64,000 nt of DNA, taken from contig JAJEIH010000117.1 in NCBI GenBank assembly GCA_022827685.1, positions 1 to 64,000 of the forward strand. The letters are read 5' to 3'. Origin of the DNA: Alphaproteobacteria bacterium. Lineage in GTDB: Bacteria > Pseudomonadota > Alphaproteobacteria > Bin95. The first letter of the stretch is position 1, and every line of letters starts with the position of its first letter. Below are positions 54,577 through 64,000 of the stretch, in pieces. Below the pieces are notes generated by a model. That model saw only the letters and a list, made by a program, of their open reading frames with translations, was not told the origin of the DNA and searched no databases. A program made the translations under genes and the position numbers.

Positions 54577-54616
54577 TGCCCGTGGGGTGGGCCCCCGGGC
54601 CGGGAGCCGGTCCGGC

Positions 54617-55192
54617 TTACGCCGCCTGCCCCTCGCGGCGGAAGGCGGCGCCGGCGTGTTCGGGCTGGTCGGTGCGGAAGACGAGGTCGTCCACGGGCGC
54701 GCCCGATTCGTAGCGGGCCAGCAGCTCGTCCGGGTCGAAGAGCTGGCCGACGGGATCGCGCGCGAAGGTTTCGCTGCGCATGAATTCGCCGGCCTGGGCC
54801 AGGTCCATCATGTCGATCTGGAACTCCAGCCCGTTGCCGTCCGGGTCGCGGTAATACATCGAGAGCGTGAGCCCGTGGCGGATCGGCCGGTAGGGCAGGA
54901 TGCCCATGCCCTTCAGCCGCTTGTAGGTGTCGAGCAGCTCGCCCAGGTCCCGCCAGGTGTAGGCGACATGGTGGACGCCCGCCTCGTCCGGCCGGCGCGC
55001 CGCCGCGCCCTCCGGCGCGGGCCCGAGATTGATGAAGGCGAAGCGGTGGTGCTCGTCGTCATAGGTCAGGAACGCCAGCCGCTCGTCCCGGTGCTGGATG
55101 CGCGCCTCGAAGACGCGGGCATACCAGTCGATCATCTCCTCATGGCGGTGGGTGTTGTAAACGATATGGGCGAACTTGCTGGGCGCGACCAT
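54617..55192 (-). CDS. VOC family (extradiol-dioxygenase-like) protein
   Basis: 191 residues. FAHIVYNTHRHEEMIDWYARVF opens the first module and GVHHVAYTWRDLGELLDTYK the second; SMYYRDPDGNGLEFQIDMMD ends it. His near 9, His near 75 and the Glu of LEFQ form the 2-His-1-Glu metal site of type I extradiol dioxygenases, which suggests ring cleavage or a related aromatic reaction. Next to a second VOC gene and an FAD monooxygenase on the same strand, consistent with aromatic degradation. Confidence 0.83.
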   Translation of the reverse strand: MVAPSKFAHIVYNTHRHEEMIDWYARVFEARIQHRDERLAFLTYDDEHHRFAFINLGPAPEGAAARRPDEAGVHHVAYTWRDLGELLDTYKRLKGMGILPYRPIRHGLTLSMYYRDPDGNGLEFQIDMMDLAQAGEFMRSETFARDPVGQLFDPDELLARYESGAPVDDLVFRTDQPEHAGAAFRREGQAA

Positions 55193-55219
55193 CTCCGCCT
55201 CCCTCCCTGCGTTCGGGTA

Positions 55220-55915
55220 TCAGGCCGTCTCCCGGACCCTGACCGGCGGGTCCGTCTCGCTCGTCGCCAGCATCTCCGCATCGGTCATGGCGAGTATCGT
55301 CTCGTAGCGGCCGGGCGGATAGTTGGTCATGTGCGGGCCCGGCGCATCGGGGCCGGGCTGCGGCACCGCGCCGCCGCTGTCCGCGAAGTCCGAGGACCGC
55401 TTGTAGCGCGCGAGCTCGTCCGCGCCGATGCCGGCGAGCGCGACCACTTCCGGGTCGATCCACGCCTCGGCGTCTATCGGCGCCTCGGAATAGGACAGCT
55501 CCAGCGCGAGGTTCTCCGGCCCGGCGAAATAGATCGACTTGCAGAAGCCGTGGTCCCTGGGCCCGATCACCGGCACGCCCTTGGCGCGCAGGCGGTCCTT
55601 CATCGCCATCAGCTCCTCCTCGCCCTGCACGCGGAAGGCGACATGCTGCATGGTCCCGGCGGCGCTGTTGGCGCCGGGATTGCCGGCATGCGTGCGCCCG
55701 ACCTCGGCCGGGATGTCCCCGATGGCGTCGTTCTGCACCAGCGCGATGGCGCTTTCGTCATTCAGGCGCAGGAAGCCGTGGAAGGTGTTCTCCACCCCGT
55801 GCATCCAGTAGAGCGCGACCAGCTCCATGCCGAGCTTGTCGGTGAAGAACTCGATCTGGGTCTTGATGTCGGCGGTGGTGATGGCGAGGTGGTGCAGGCC
55901 TTCGAGCTTGTTCAT
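55220..55915 (-). CDS. VOC family (extradiol-dioxygenase-like) protein, second
   Basis: 231 residues. LEGLHHLAITTADIKTQIEFFTDKLGME is the first VOC module and GTMQHVAFRVQGEEELMAMKDRLRAKGVPVIG the second, followed by IYFAGPENLALELSYSE with the metal Glu. The C-terminal 60 residues (GADELARYKRSSDFADSG...) extend beyond a minimal VOC. The ATG at 55915 has GGGAGAG upstream; the longer frame runs into a dispersed repeat and is rejected. Its stop is 27 bases before the start of the other VOC gene, so they form an operon. Confidence 0.83.
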   Translation of the reverse strand: MNKLEGLHHLAITTADIKTQIEFFTDKLGMELVALYWMHGVENTFHGFLRLNDESAIALVQNDAIGDIPAEVGRTHAGNPGANSAAGTMQHVAFRVQGEEELMAMKDRLRAKGVPVIGPRDHGFCKSIYFAGPENLALELSYSEAPIDAEAWIDPEVVALAGIGADELARYKRSSDFADSGGAVPQPGPDAPGPHMTNYPPGRYETILAMTDAEMLATSETDPPVRVRETA

Positions 55916-56091
55916 GGCGTCTCTCCCGATATGTCCGGCGGCTGCGCGCGGAGGGGATGGCTCAGCGATAACATCGCCCGGCGCGTCCCGATTTCCAACC
56001 CGCAATCCTGCGCCGGTCCCCTGGAACACGATCCGTTCGGGTTGCAACGGCGCCGAACGGGCAACCCCGATTGTCACCCCGGACGGAGAGA

Positions 56092-56215
56092 AGCGGAGAT
56101 CCGGGGTCCAGCCTGTCGAGGTCTTTGCCATGCTTTGCCGGCGGTGCTGGGCCCCGGCTCGGAGGCCGGGGCGACAAATTCGGGCCGGGATTCAATTCGA
56201 AAGGACTCTGCTCTA
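56092..56215 (+). repeat. Dispersed intergenic repeat, copy 2
   Basis: Matches the minus strand of 38765-38895 (GGAGATCCGGGGTCCAGCCT, ATGCTTTGCCGGCGGTG, GGGCCCCGGCTCGG). GGCTCGGAGGCCGGGG lets it fold. It ends at the stop codon of the FAD monooxygenase gene and fills much of the 297-base gap after the VOC operon. Confidence 0.7.
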
Positions 56216-57426
56216 GCAGAGGTCCGGCGCCTCGGCGGCCGCCGCCGCTTCCGCCGCTTCGAGGTCGAAAGCGTCGTAGCTGTAGAGCCATTCGAGCGTG
56301 CGGCTGCGCGACGCGCCGAGCGTGCGGTTGCGTTCGGCCGCCGCCTCGCCGCGCATGTGGAACAGCTCCGCATTGCGGCGCGAGCCGGTCTGGATGCGGG
56401 CCGACCGGGCCCGGCGCAGGTCCTCGTAGCGTTTCAGGCCGGCCGCGACATCCCCGTCCGCCGCCAGGCATTCCGCCAGCACGGCGCCGTCCTCGATGGC
56501 CATGGCCGCGCCCTGGGCCATGAAGGGCAGCGTCGCATGGCAGGCGTCGCCCAAGAGCGTCACCCGGCCCTTGCCCCATCGCGGCATGGGCGGCCGGTCG
56601 AACAGCGCCCACTTGTAGCAGGCGTCCGGGTCCATGGCCCCGATCAGCCGGCGCACGCCGTCATGCCAGCCGGCGAAGTCGGCCTTGAGCTCCTCGATAT
56701 CGCCGCGCTCGGTCCAGGATTCGCGCTCCCAGCCTTCCTTCTCGACCACGCAGACGCAGTTCACCAGCGCGCCGCTGCGGACATAGTAGTGGACGACATG
56801 CCCGCCCGGCCCCAGCCAGTTGGAGGAGACCGGGCGCACGAAGCCCTCCGGCAGCCGGGCCGCCGGCACCAGGCCGCGCCAGGCGACCGTGCCGGTGAAG
56901 GCCGGCGCCTCCGGGCCGAACAGGAAGGCGCGCACCGCCGAATGGATGCCGTCCGCGCCGACCAGCGCCCGGCCCCGGTAGCGCCTGCCGCCCGCCGAAA
57001 GCGAGACCCCGCCGGCGGACTGCTCGATGCCGCCCGCTTCGGCGGCGGTGTGCAGCGCGATTCGCGGCTCCGCCCGGGCGGCGTCCGCCAGCGCGCCGAT
57101 CAGGTCCGCGCGGTGGATATGGTAGTAGGGATAGCCGTAGCGCCGGCGCAGCCCGTCGCCCAGCTCCACCTCGTGGATGGTCCCGCCGCTCGCCCAGTCG
57201 CGCATCTGGCCCGCGACCGGCAGGAAGGCGGCCGCCTCCAGCGCCTCCGCCAGGCCGAGCCGGTGCAGCACCCGGTTGCAATTGGGGCTGAGCTGGATGC
57301 CCGCGCCGATCTCGCCGAACGCCGGCGCCGCCTCGAACACGCGCACACTCAAGCCCTTCGCGGCGAGGCAGAGCGCCGCCGTCAGCCCGCCGATACCGCC
57401 GCCGGCAATCAGGATGTCATCGCCGG

Positions 57427-57430
<4 letters not shown>
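56213..57430 (-). CDS. FAD-dependent aromatic monooxygenase, apparent ATA start
   Basis: About 405 residues. The FAD motif [20 protein letters not shown] is followed by [29 protein letters not shown] is the DG motif and [20 protein letters not shown] the GD motif. This is the group A hydroxylase pattern (salicylate or 3-hydroxybenzoate 6-hydroxylase-like). No ATG/GTG/TTG precedes the FAD motif. An ATA at 57430, in an ATAG overlap with the glycerol kinase stop, has GGGGAG eight bases upstream, and is the only position giving a normal N-terminus. The first usual start (TTG 57352) would remove the FAD motif. Confidence 0.83.
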
Positions 57431-58899
<1,469 letters not shown>

Positions 58900-58956
58900 G
58901 GGGCTATGCTAAGGAACCTCGCTCCTGTTCCGCAACCGCAGGAAAGGCCGCCGCCC

Positions 58957-59736
58957 ATGCCGCGTTTCGCCGCCAATCTCTCGATGCTCTTCACCGAACA
59001 CGGGTTCCTGGACCGCTTCGACGCCGCCGCCAGGGTCGGCTTCAGGGCGGTCGAGTTCCTGTTCCCCTACGACTTCGCGCCGGAGGAGGTGGCGAAAGCG
59101 AAGGCGGATGCCGGGGTCGAGGTCGTGCTGTTCAACATGCCGCCGGGAGACTGGGAGGCGGGCGAGCGCGGGCTGGCCGCCGTGCCGGGGCGCGAGGCGG
59201 CGTTCGCGGACGCGCTGGAGACGGCGGCGGCGTGGGCCGGTGTGCTGGAAAGCCCGCGCGTGCATGTCATGGCCGGCATTCCGGGCGAGGACGCCGAGGC
59301 GGAGGCCGAGGCGGTCTATGCGGCGAACCTGAAACGCGCCGCCGCCCGGCTGGACACGCGCCAGGTCTCCATCGAGCCGATCAACCGGCGGGACATTCCG
59401 GGCTTCTTCCTCAACCGGCAGGACGAGGCGCACCGCATCCGCGCCGCCGTCGGGGCGGAGACGGTCAAGGTGCAGATGGACCTCTACCACTGTCAGATCG
59501 TCGAGGGCGATGTCGCCATGCGGTTGCGCGAATGGCTGCCGGGCGGCGGCGTCGGCCACATGCAGATCGCCGGCGTGCCGGAGCGCCACGAGCCTTCCGT
59601 CGGCGAGATGCACTACCCCTATCTGTTCAGGCTGATCGACGAGCTTGGCTATGAAGGCTGGATCGGCTGCGAATACCGCCCGCGCGCCGGCACCGTGGAA
59701 GGGCTCGGCTGGGCGAAGGCCTACGGGATCGGCTGA
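58957..59736 (+). CDS. Hydroxypyruvate-isomerase-like TIM-barrel protein
   Basis: 259 residues. [21 protein letters not shown] and [18 protein letters not shown] are the Hyi opening; [17 protein letters not shown], the catalytic/metal Glu region [33 protein letters not shown] and GWIGCEYRP follow. Hyi converts hydroxypyruvate and tartronate semialdehyde in glyoxylate metabolism; related proteins act on other sugars. AGGAAAGG stands about twelve bases before the ATG. No gcl or glxR is nearby, so the exact role is open. Confidence 0.88.
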   Translation: MPRFAANLSMLFTEHGFLDRFDAAARVGFRAVEFLFPYDFAPEEVAKAKADAGVEVVLFNMPPGDWEAGERGLAAVPGREAAFADALETAAAWAGVLESPRVHVMAGIPGEDAEAEAEAVYAANLKRAAARLDTRQVSIEPINRRDIPGFFLNRQDEAHRIRAAVGAETVKVQMDLYHCQIVEGDVAMRLREWLPGGGVGHMQIAGVPERHEPSVGEMHYPYLFRLIDELGYEGWIGCEYRPRAGTVEGLGWAKAYGIG

Positions 59737-59775
59737 CCCGCCTCCGCCGCATCCGCAGCGGAGACGGGTTCCGGA

Positions 59776-61158
59776 TCAGTCGAGCAACACCCTCGGCAGC
59801 CAGAGCGCGATATCGGGCCAGGCCAGCACGAAGCCGAGGCCGACAAGCTGCAGGCACACAAACGGGATGATGCCCCGGTAGATCGACACCAGCTGCACCT
59901 CCGGCGGCGCCACGCCCTTCATGTAGAACAGCGCGAAGCCGAAAGGCGGCGTCAGGAAGGAGGTCTGCAGGTTGACCGCCACCAGCAGCGCGAACCAGTA
60001 GATCTTCTCGGCGTCGATGACGTGCTCGCCGAAATCCAGCTCCTGCACGATCGGCGTGAAGACCGGCAGCACGATCAGCGTGATTTCCAGGAAGTCGAAG
60101 AAGAAGCCGAGGAAGAAGACCGTCGCCATCAGCACGATCAGCAGGCCCCAATTGCCCAGACCGAGCGAGAAGATGAGTTCCTCCACCACATCGTCGCCGC
60201 CGAGCGAGCGGAACACGTAGGAGAAGGCCGTCGCGCCGATGAAGACGAAGAAGATCATCGCCACGGTGAGCGAGGTGCGGTTCAGCACGTCGCCCAGCGC
60301 CTCCAGCGTGAGGTTCCGGTTGATGACTGCCAGCAGGGTCGCGCCGAACGCACCGACCGCCGCCGCCTCGGACGGCGTTGCCCAGCCCGCGATGATCGAC
60401 CCCAGGACCAGCACGATCAGGAAAACCGGCGGGATGAAGCCGCGCAGCACCATGGTCCCCAGCTCGGCCATGCTGCCGGGGCCGCGCTCGTCCGGCAGCG
60501 GCGGACCCAATTGCGGCCAGATCAGGGTGAGCAGCATGATATAGACGAAGTAGAGGCCGGAAAGCAGCAGGCCGGGGAACACCGCCGCCACGAACAGGTT
60601 GCCGACCGAGATCGACAGCAGATCGGCCATGATGACCAGCATGATGCTCGGCGGGATCAGGATGCCGAGCGTGCTGGCGGCGGCGATCGTGCCGGTGGCG
60701 AGCTCCTGGTTGTATCTGCGCTCCAGCATGATCGGCAGCGCCATCAGGGTGATCATCACCACAGAAGCGCCGATAATGCCGGTGCTGGCCGCCATGATGG
60801 TGCCCATGACGGTGACGCCGAGGGCGAGGCCGCCGGGGACGCGGCGCAGCAACACCTGGAGGCAGTGCAGGAGGTCATGGGCGACGCCCGACCGCTCCAG
60901 CATGGTGCCCATGAAGACGAACAGCGGCACCGCGACCAGCACGAGGTTTTCCGCCGCTCCGCCCCAGACGCGCGGCAGGATGTTGAAGAACTCGATGGGC
61001 GCGAACACATCCAGAGCGGTACCGATCAGGCCGAATGCGAGCGAGGCGCCGCCGAGCGCAAACGCGACCGGAAAACCGGTGAACAACAGGCAGCCCAGCC
61101 CGATGAACATGTAGATCGCGATATATTCCTGGAGGTGCCAGTAGATTTCCTGCCACAT
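59776..61158 (-). CDS. TRAP transporter large membrane subunit (DctM type)
   Basis: 460 residues with about twelve to thirteen membrane helices. FTGFPVAFALGGASLAFGLIG, GGAAENLVLVAVPLFVFMGTML, STGIIGASVVMITLMALPIM and TLGILIPPSIMLVIMADLLSISVGNLFVAAVFPG are DctM signatures. The length and sequence fit the mannitol/chloroaromatic subgroup. It forms the sodium-driven channel with DctQ. The start is three bases from the dctQ stop. Confidence 0.93.
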   Translation of the reverse strand: MWQEIYWHLQEYIAIYMFIGLGCLLFTGFPVAFALGGASLAFGLIGTALDVFAPIEFFNILPRVWGGAAENLVLVAVPLFVFMGTMLERSGVAHDLLHCLQVLLRRVPGGLALGVTVMGTIMAASTGIIGASVVMITLMALPIMLERRYNQELATGTIAAASTLGILIPPSIMLVIMADLLSISVGNLFVAAVFPGLLLSGLYFVYIMLLTLIWPQLGPPLPDERGPGSMAELGTMVLRGFIPPVFLIVLVLGSIIAGWATPSEAAAVGAFGATLLAVINRNLTLEALGDVLNRTSLTVAMIFFVFIGATAFSYVFRSLGGDDVVEELIFSLGLGNWGLLIVLMATVFFLGFFFDFLEITLIVLPVFTPIVQELDFGEHVIDAEKIYWFALLVAVNLQTSFLTPPFGFALFYMKGVAPPEVQLVSIYRGIIPFVCLQLVGLGFVLAWPDIALWLPRVLLD

Positions 61159-61161
61159 GGT

Positions 61162-61794
61162 TCAGCGGTCCTCCGCCTGCGCGCCGCCCGAAGCGATTAC
61201 GACCCGTTCGGTCATCGGTTCCTGCACTGTGAGCAGGGGGACATTCAGGCCGGGCGGCCCGAACAGGTAAGCGGTCTTGCGCAGCCAGACGCTGATACCG
61301 GCAAGCAGGGCGAAGACGAACCCGAGGAACAGGATGCCCTTGATGATCCAGCGGTTGCTGAGACCGACCAGGGAATAGGAAATCTCGTTCTGGATATAGG
61401 ACTTGTAGGCGAAATCCCAGGAAAACCAGATCAGCACGCAGCAATAGGGGATCATGGCGATGGTTACGCCGATCCACTCGATCCACGCCTGCTTGCGGAT
61501 CGGCAGGCGCTCGCGAATCACATCCACCCGGACATGGCTGTTCGCCACATAGCCGTAACCGAGCGCGGAAGCGAACAGCGCGGTGTGGAAATGCCACTCC
61601 CACTCCTGGAGCACGGTCGATTCGAGTTGGTCGCCCAGCGTCTCGATGATCCATATCTGGAACGTGGTGAACTTGCGTGTCACGACATCCCACATCGTCA
61701 CGATGATCAACGGGATGATGGCGATTGAGCCCAGCCTGCCGACAAAGGACACGATCTTGTTCAGCCGGTCGCTGATCTGCACGAGCTTTTCCAT
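61162..61794 (-). CDS. TRAP transporter small membrane subunit (DctQ type)
   Basis: 210 residues with four membrane helices (near 18-37, 70-88, 108-128 and 150-172). VTMWDVVTRKFTTFQIWIIETLG and EWEWHFHTALFASALGYGYVANSHVRVDVIRERL are typical of the larger DctQ proteins. The ATG at 61794 is preferred to a TTG at 61809 that would sit on the ribosome site. It lies between the hairpin that follows dctP and dctM. Confidence 0.9.
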   Translation of the reverse strand: MEKLVQISDRLNKIVSFVGRLGSIAIIPLIIVTMWDVVTRKFTTFQIWIIETLGDQLESTVLQEWEWHFHTALFASALGYGYVANSHVRVDVIRERLPIRKQAWIEWIGVTIAMIPYCCVLIWFSWDFAYKSYIQNEISYSLVGLSNRWIIKGILFLGFVFALLAGISVWLRKTAYLFGPPGLNVPLLTVQEPMTERVVIASGGAQAEDR

Positions 61795-61885
61795 CGGATT
61801 CGCCCGCAACCTCCCTGGAAATCCCCGAATGCCGAAACCGGCTCTCGGGCAACCTGCCGGAACGGGGGCCGGCAGGCAAGAGAAA

Positions 61886-61917
61886 CCGCCGGGGCGGGTT
61901 CAGCCCCGCCCCGGCGG
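61886..61917 (-). terminator. Intercistronic hairpin between dctP and dctQM
   Basis: A perfect 13-bp stem (61886-61898 with 61905-61917, CCGCCGGGGCGGG) around a six-base loop; on the minus strand it is followed by TTTCTCTT. A second stem, CCTGCCGG/CCGGCAGG, lies at about 61853-61878. It probably terminates part of the transcripts after dctP, giving more binding protein than membrane subunits. Confidence 0.7.
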
Positions 61918-61961
61918 CAAGTCGGTCCCTTGCAGGACCGGTTGGCTAGTCGGTCCGACGG

Positions 61962-63011
61962 TCAGTCGAGATAACCGTGTTCCTTCCAGATCGCGTATTT
62001 GTCGCGGAAGGCCTGGTAGGAAGCGTGGAACTTGGCGAAGATCGGGTCGGCTGCGTTCTCCTCGGCCACGACCTCGTCCCAGGCCTTGGAGAGCTTGGCG
62101 AGATCGTCGTCGCTCCAGCGCACGCTTTCGACGCCCTTTTCCTTAAGCTTCAGCATCGCCTCGAACTGGAAGGCCTCGGAGCGCACGAACGACCAGGTGA
62201 TCGACGCATCGCACGCATGGCGAATGATCGCCTGATGCTGGCCGGACAGCGCCTCGAACGCCGACTTCTTCATCAGCAGTTCGCCGATCGACGACTGCTG
62301 GTGCCAGCCCGGGAAGTAGTTGAACTTCGCGATCTGGTAGAAACCGAGGTCGAGGTCGATCGACGGCATGGAGAACTCGGTCGCGTCGATGACGCCGCGC
62401 TCGAGCGCGGGATAGATGTCCGCGCCGGCCAGAAGCTGGGTGGAGACGCCGAGCTTGGTCATCACCTTCGCGCCCAGACCGAAGAAGCGCATCTTCTTGC
62501 CCTTCAGGTCGTCGATCGAGTTCAGCCTGGAGCGGAACCAGCCGGAGGTCTCCGGAGCGATCGCCGCGCAGTGTAGGCCGATCAGGTCATGCTTGGCATA
62601 CAGCTCGTTGTAGAGCTCGTCGCCGCCGCCATAGCCCATCCAGGCCAGCAGTTCGCCGGCGCGCGGGCCGAACGGCACCGCGGTGAAGAAGGAGAGCGCG
62701 GGATATTTGCCGGTGTGGTAGCCGGCGGTGCCCCACATGGCGTCGACAGAGCCCGCCTCGACGGCGTCGAAGCCCTGGAGCGTCGGCACAAGCGCGCCCG
62801 GCTCATAGAACTTGATGGTCAGGTCGCCGGCGGACATGTCCTTGACGATGTCCTCGTAGCGCGCCGCAACCTCGCCGATGATCGAGAGCTTGGACCCGAA
62901 GGCGCTCTGCATTTTCCAGCGCACTTTCTGCGCTTCGGCGTCGCCAGCCGCGCCGAATGCCGCGGCGCCGACAAGTCCGGCTGCGGCTACTGTGAGGAGT
63001 TTCTTGAACAA
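61962..63011 (-). CDS. TRAP transporter substrate-binding protein (DctP type)
   Basis: 349 residues. A signal peptide (LLTVAAAGLVGAAAFGAAGDAEA) precedes the DctP fold: GDLTIKFYEPGALVPTLQGF, SVDAMWGTAGYHTGKYPALSF, and RSRLNSIDDLKGKKMRFFGLG with the conserved substrate-binding Arg. This branch is the FcbT1/mannitol-chloroaromatic type, which fits a carboxylate ligand; the ligand is not known. The start is a TTG at 63011 with GGAGG eight bases upstream. First gene of the dctP-dctQ-dctM operon. Confidence 0.93.
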   Translation of the reverse strand: MFKKLLTVAAAGLVGAAAFGAAGDAEAQKVRWKMQSAFGSKLSIIGEVAARYEDIVKDMSAGDLTIKFYEPGALVPTLQGFDAVEAGSVDAMWGTAGYHTGKYPALSFFTAVPFGPRAGELLAWMGYGGGDELYNELYAKHDLIGLHCAAIAPETSGWFRSRLNSIDDLKGKKMRFFGLGAKVMTKLGVSTQLLAGADIYPALERGVIDATEFSMPSIDLDLGFYQIAKFNYFPGWHQQSSIGELLMKKSAFEALSGQHQAIIRHACDASITWSFVRSEAFQFEAMLKLKEKGVESVRWSDDDLAKLSKAWDEVVAEENAADPIFAKFHASYQAFRDKYAIWKEHGYLD

Positions 63012-63167
63012 GTGTGTGCCTCCCTGGTGCCAGTCAGTTAAAGCGCCTCCCTTGCGTCTGCGCAGGAGCGCAACGGTGCCTGAATAACAGAAAAAAATTC
63101 CATGCGCGACTCTGTAGGCGGCGCGTTCCGTCGCAGTCGCATGACCGACCTGCGCGCTCGACCGTCG

Positions 63168-63335
63168 TCAGGCGGCGTGGCGGCCCGCAATGGCCTCGCG
63201 AAACCCGGCCTGCAACACGCCCCGCAAACTCGCCTCCAACTGGGCGCGGTCTTCCTTCGCCGCGCGCTGCCCCTGCCAGATCAGCACGGCCAGACTCGCG
63301 CCAACCGCCAGAATCGCGATCATCTTAGGCGTCAT
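63168..63335 (-). CDS. Small single-pass membrane protein (55 aa)
   Basis: 55 residues from ATG 63335. The N-terminal membrane helix MIAILAVGASLAVLIW (about 5-20) is followed by a charged helix (QGQRAAKEDRAQLEASLRGV). No family recognised. Its outline (one helix, short coil) is like the 54-residue protein at 48832-48996. No strong ribosome site is visible, so confidence is moderate. Confidence 0.5.
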   Translation of the reverse strand: MTPKMIAILAVGASLAVLIWQGQRAAKEDRAQLEASLRGVLQAGFREAIAGRHAA

Positions 63336-63434
63336 TCACCCATGGCTCCATCGAACCCGCCGCTCATGGCCGACAACGCCGGCATATCGGCGGGAGGCCG
63401 CTGGGCAAGCGCGCTTCTGGCTGCTGCCGCCGGC

Positions 63435-63791
63435 TCAGAGGCGCTCCGCGACATCGGCGCCGGGGTCGCCTGCAGCACGGTAGAAGCCGGGCGGTCCACC
63501 GGCTTCGGCGAGTTCGACAATTCGGGGCACGAGCGGTTGCAAATTCTGGACATTCAGCCGGCGTGCGACCAGTACGATCACGGGAATCGGTACTGTTTCC
63601 CGGTTCTGCTGATACTCCATGTTCCGGTCCGTCGTGACGAGTGCCTGGAACCCGTGGTCCGCCGCCAGCCGCAACAACTGCCCGTTTCCGATACCCGCCC
63701 AGCCCATTTGCTGAACGGTGCGCGTCTCGAAGCGTTCCGGGAAATACCGACGGAGCGGCGCCGGGATCGATTCGTCAAGCAGCAGCCTCAC
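63435..63791 (-). CDS. DUF5615 PIN-like toxin
   Basis: 118 residues. RLLLDESIPAPLRRYFPERFETRTVQQMGWAGIGNGQLLRLAADHGFQALVTTDRNM is the DUF5615 layout, with the acidic residues of a PIN-like nuclease (LLLDES and TTDRNM) and VPVIVLVARRLNVQNL-like strand-helix after them. Such proteins pair with DUF433 antitoxins, as here. The start is a GTG at 63791 within the end of the DUF433 gene (17-base overlap). Confidence 0.85.
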   Translation of the reverse strand: MRLLLDESIPAPLRRYFPERFETRTVQQMGWAGIGNGQLLRLAADHGFQALVTTDRNMEYQQNRETVPIPVIVLVARRLNVQNLQPLVPRIVELAEAGGPPGFYRAAGDPGADVAERL

Positions 63792-63999
63792 CCGGTTCCC
63801 CGATCAGCAGGGCTTTGGCTTGTTCGAGCACTTCGACAGCCTGGCTGCGCGAAACCGTCGGGAAGCACTCCAGAAAGACATCGAGGGAAGCCCCGTCTTC
63901 CAGATATTCGATGAGAATCTGCACAGGCACCCTGGTTCCCGCGAATACCGGCGTCCCGCTCATAATGTCGGGGTTCGTCTCGATCGGGCTATCCGCCAT
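63775..63999 (-). CDS. DUF433 antitoxin-like protein
   Basis: 74 residues. IETNPDIMSGTPVFAGTRVPVQILIEYLEDG is the DUF433 signature, followed by DVFLECFPTVSRSQAVEVLEQAKALL, which forms the helix-turn-helix. It likely binds DNA and neutralises the DUF5615 PIN-like protein encoded downstream and overlapping. The ATG lies one base from the right edge, so its promoter is outside the window. Confidence 0.87.
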   Translation of the reverse strand: MADSPIETNPDIMSGTPVFAGTRVPVQILIEYLEDGASLDVFLECFPTVSRSQAVEVLEQAKALLIGEPGEAAA

Positions 64000-64000
64000 T

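Overview
The window is a high-GC (about two-thirds G+C by eye) chromosomal stretch from an alphaproteobacterium, probably Rhodospirillales-like or a relative; genus cannot be named from sequence alone. Pointers are the mreB-mreC-mreD-mrdA-rodA order, the nrdR-ribD-ribE-ribBX-ribH-nusB-thiL riboflavin cluster with a degenerate RibA half, a phasin, an IalB-type secreted protein, a FOXRED1-like flavoprotein and a DUF1178 protein. I see no tRNA, rRNA, CRISPR array, prophage or intact transposase.

Layout. 1-2.7 kb: end of an unknown gene, then a minus-strand HAD / D-arginine-dehydrogenase-like / GNAT operon. 2.8-8.2 kb: elongasome operon. 8.1-14.6 kb: methyltransferase, DUF1178, PmbA, phasin, TetR/VOC pair, FAD oxidoreductase and a broken BrnA-like antitoxin. 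14.6-24.8 kb: mostly minus-strand metabolism (class III aminotransferase, hydrolase, DUF2244, GloB, ArgG, RlmN, IalB, class III CoA transferase) and two secreted proteins. 25-34 kb: a GntR regulator with visible operators, then LLM oxidoreductase, FAD oxidoreductase, acyl-CoA-dehydrogenase-fold enzyme and Zn alcohol dehydrogenase behind ilvBHC. 34.8-41.5 kb: DUF1772, EamA, CinA-like, Map, RadC, and a di-heme peroxidase / YtkA-like / amidohydrolase trio. 41.5-48.7 kb: TauE, thiL-nusB-ribH-ribBX-ribE-ribD-nrdR-glyA, almost all overlapping and minus-strand. 49.3-53.8 kb: three tandem family-25 glycosyltransferases, a GT4 of visibly lower GC, and duplicated small membrane coiled-coil genes. 54.6-63 kb: two VOC proteins and an FAD monooxygenase (aromatic-type chemistry), glycerol kinase, hydroxypyruvate-isomerase-like protein and a TRAP transporter. 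63.2-64 kb: small membrane protein and a DUF5615/DUF433 toxin-antitoxin-like pair.

The most unusual content is non-coding. (a) Arrays of a 10-bp unit, core CATGAC, occur at three intergenic places (215, 12553 and 54508). Two of them lie downstream of diverged copies of a roughly 230-bp GC-rich sequence, and each copy is preceded by a TTGACA/(T/C)AGATT promoter-like pair in AT-rich DNA. This looks like a dispersed composite element, possibly a multicopy small-RNA gene. (b) Just upstream of pmbA (10468-10736) lies a 269-bp element with 33/34-matching terminal inverted repeats and two further long internal stems, which together close into a three-way junction.

Many genes overlap by 1-8 bases with coupled starts, often GTG or TTG. 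Three genes (an amidohydrolase, an FAD monooxygenase and an EamA transporter) have no ATG/GTG/TTG where protein homology and the ribosome binding site put the start; these positions carry ATA, ATA and CTG.
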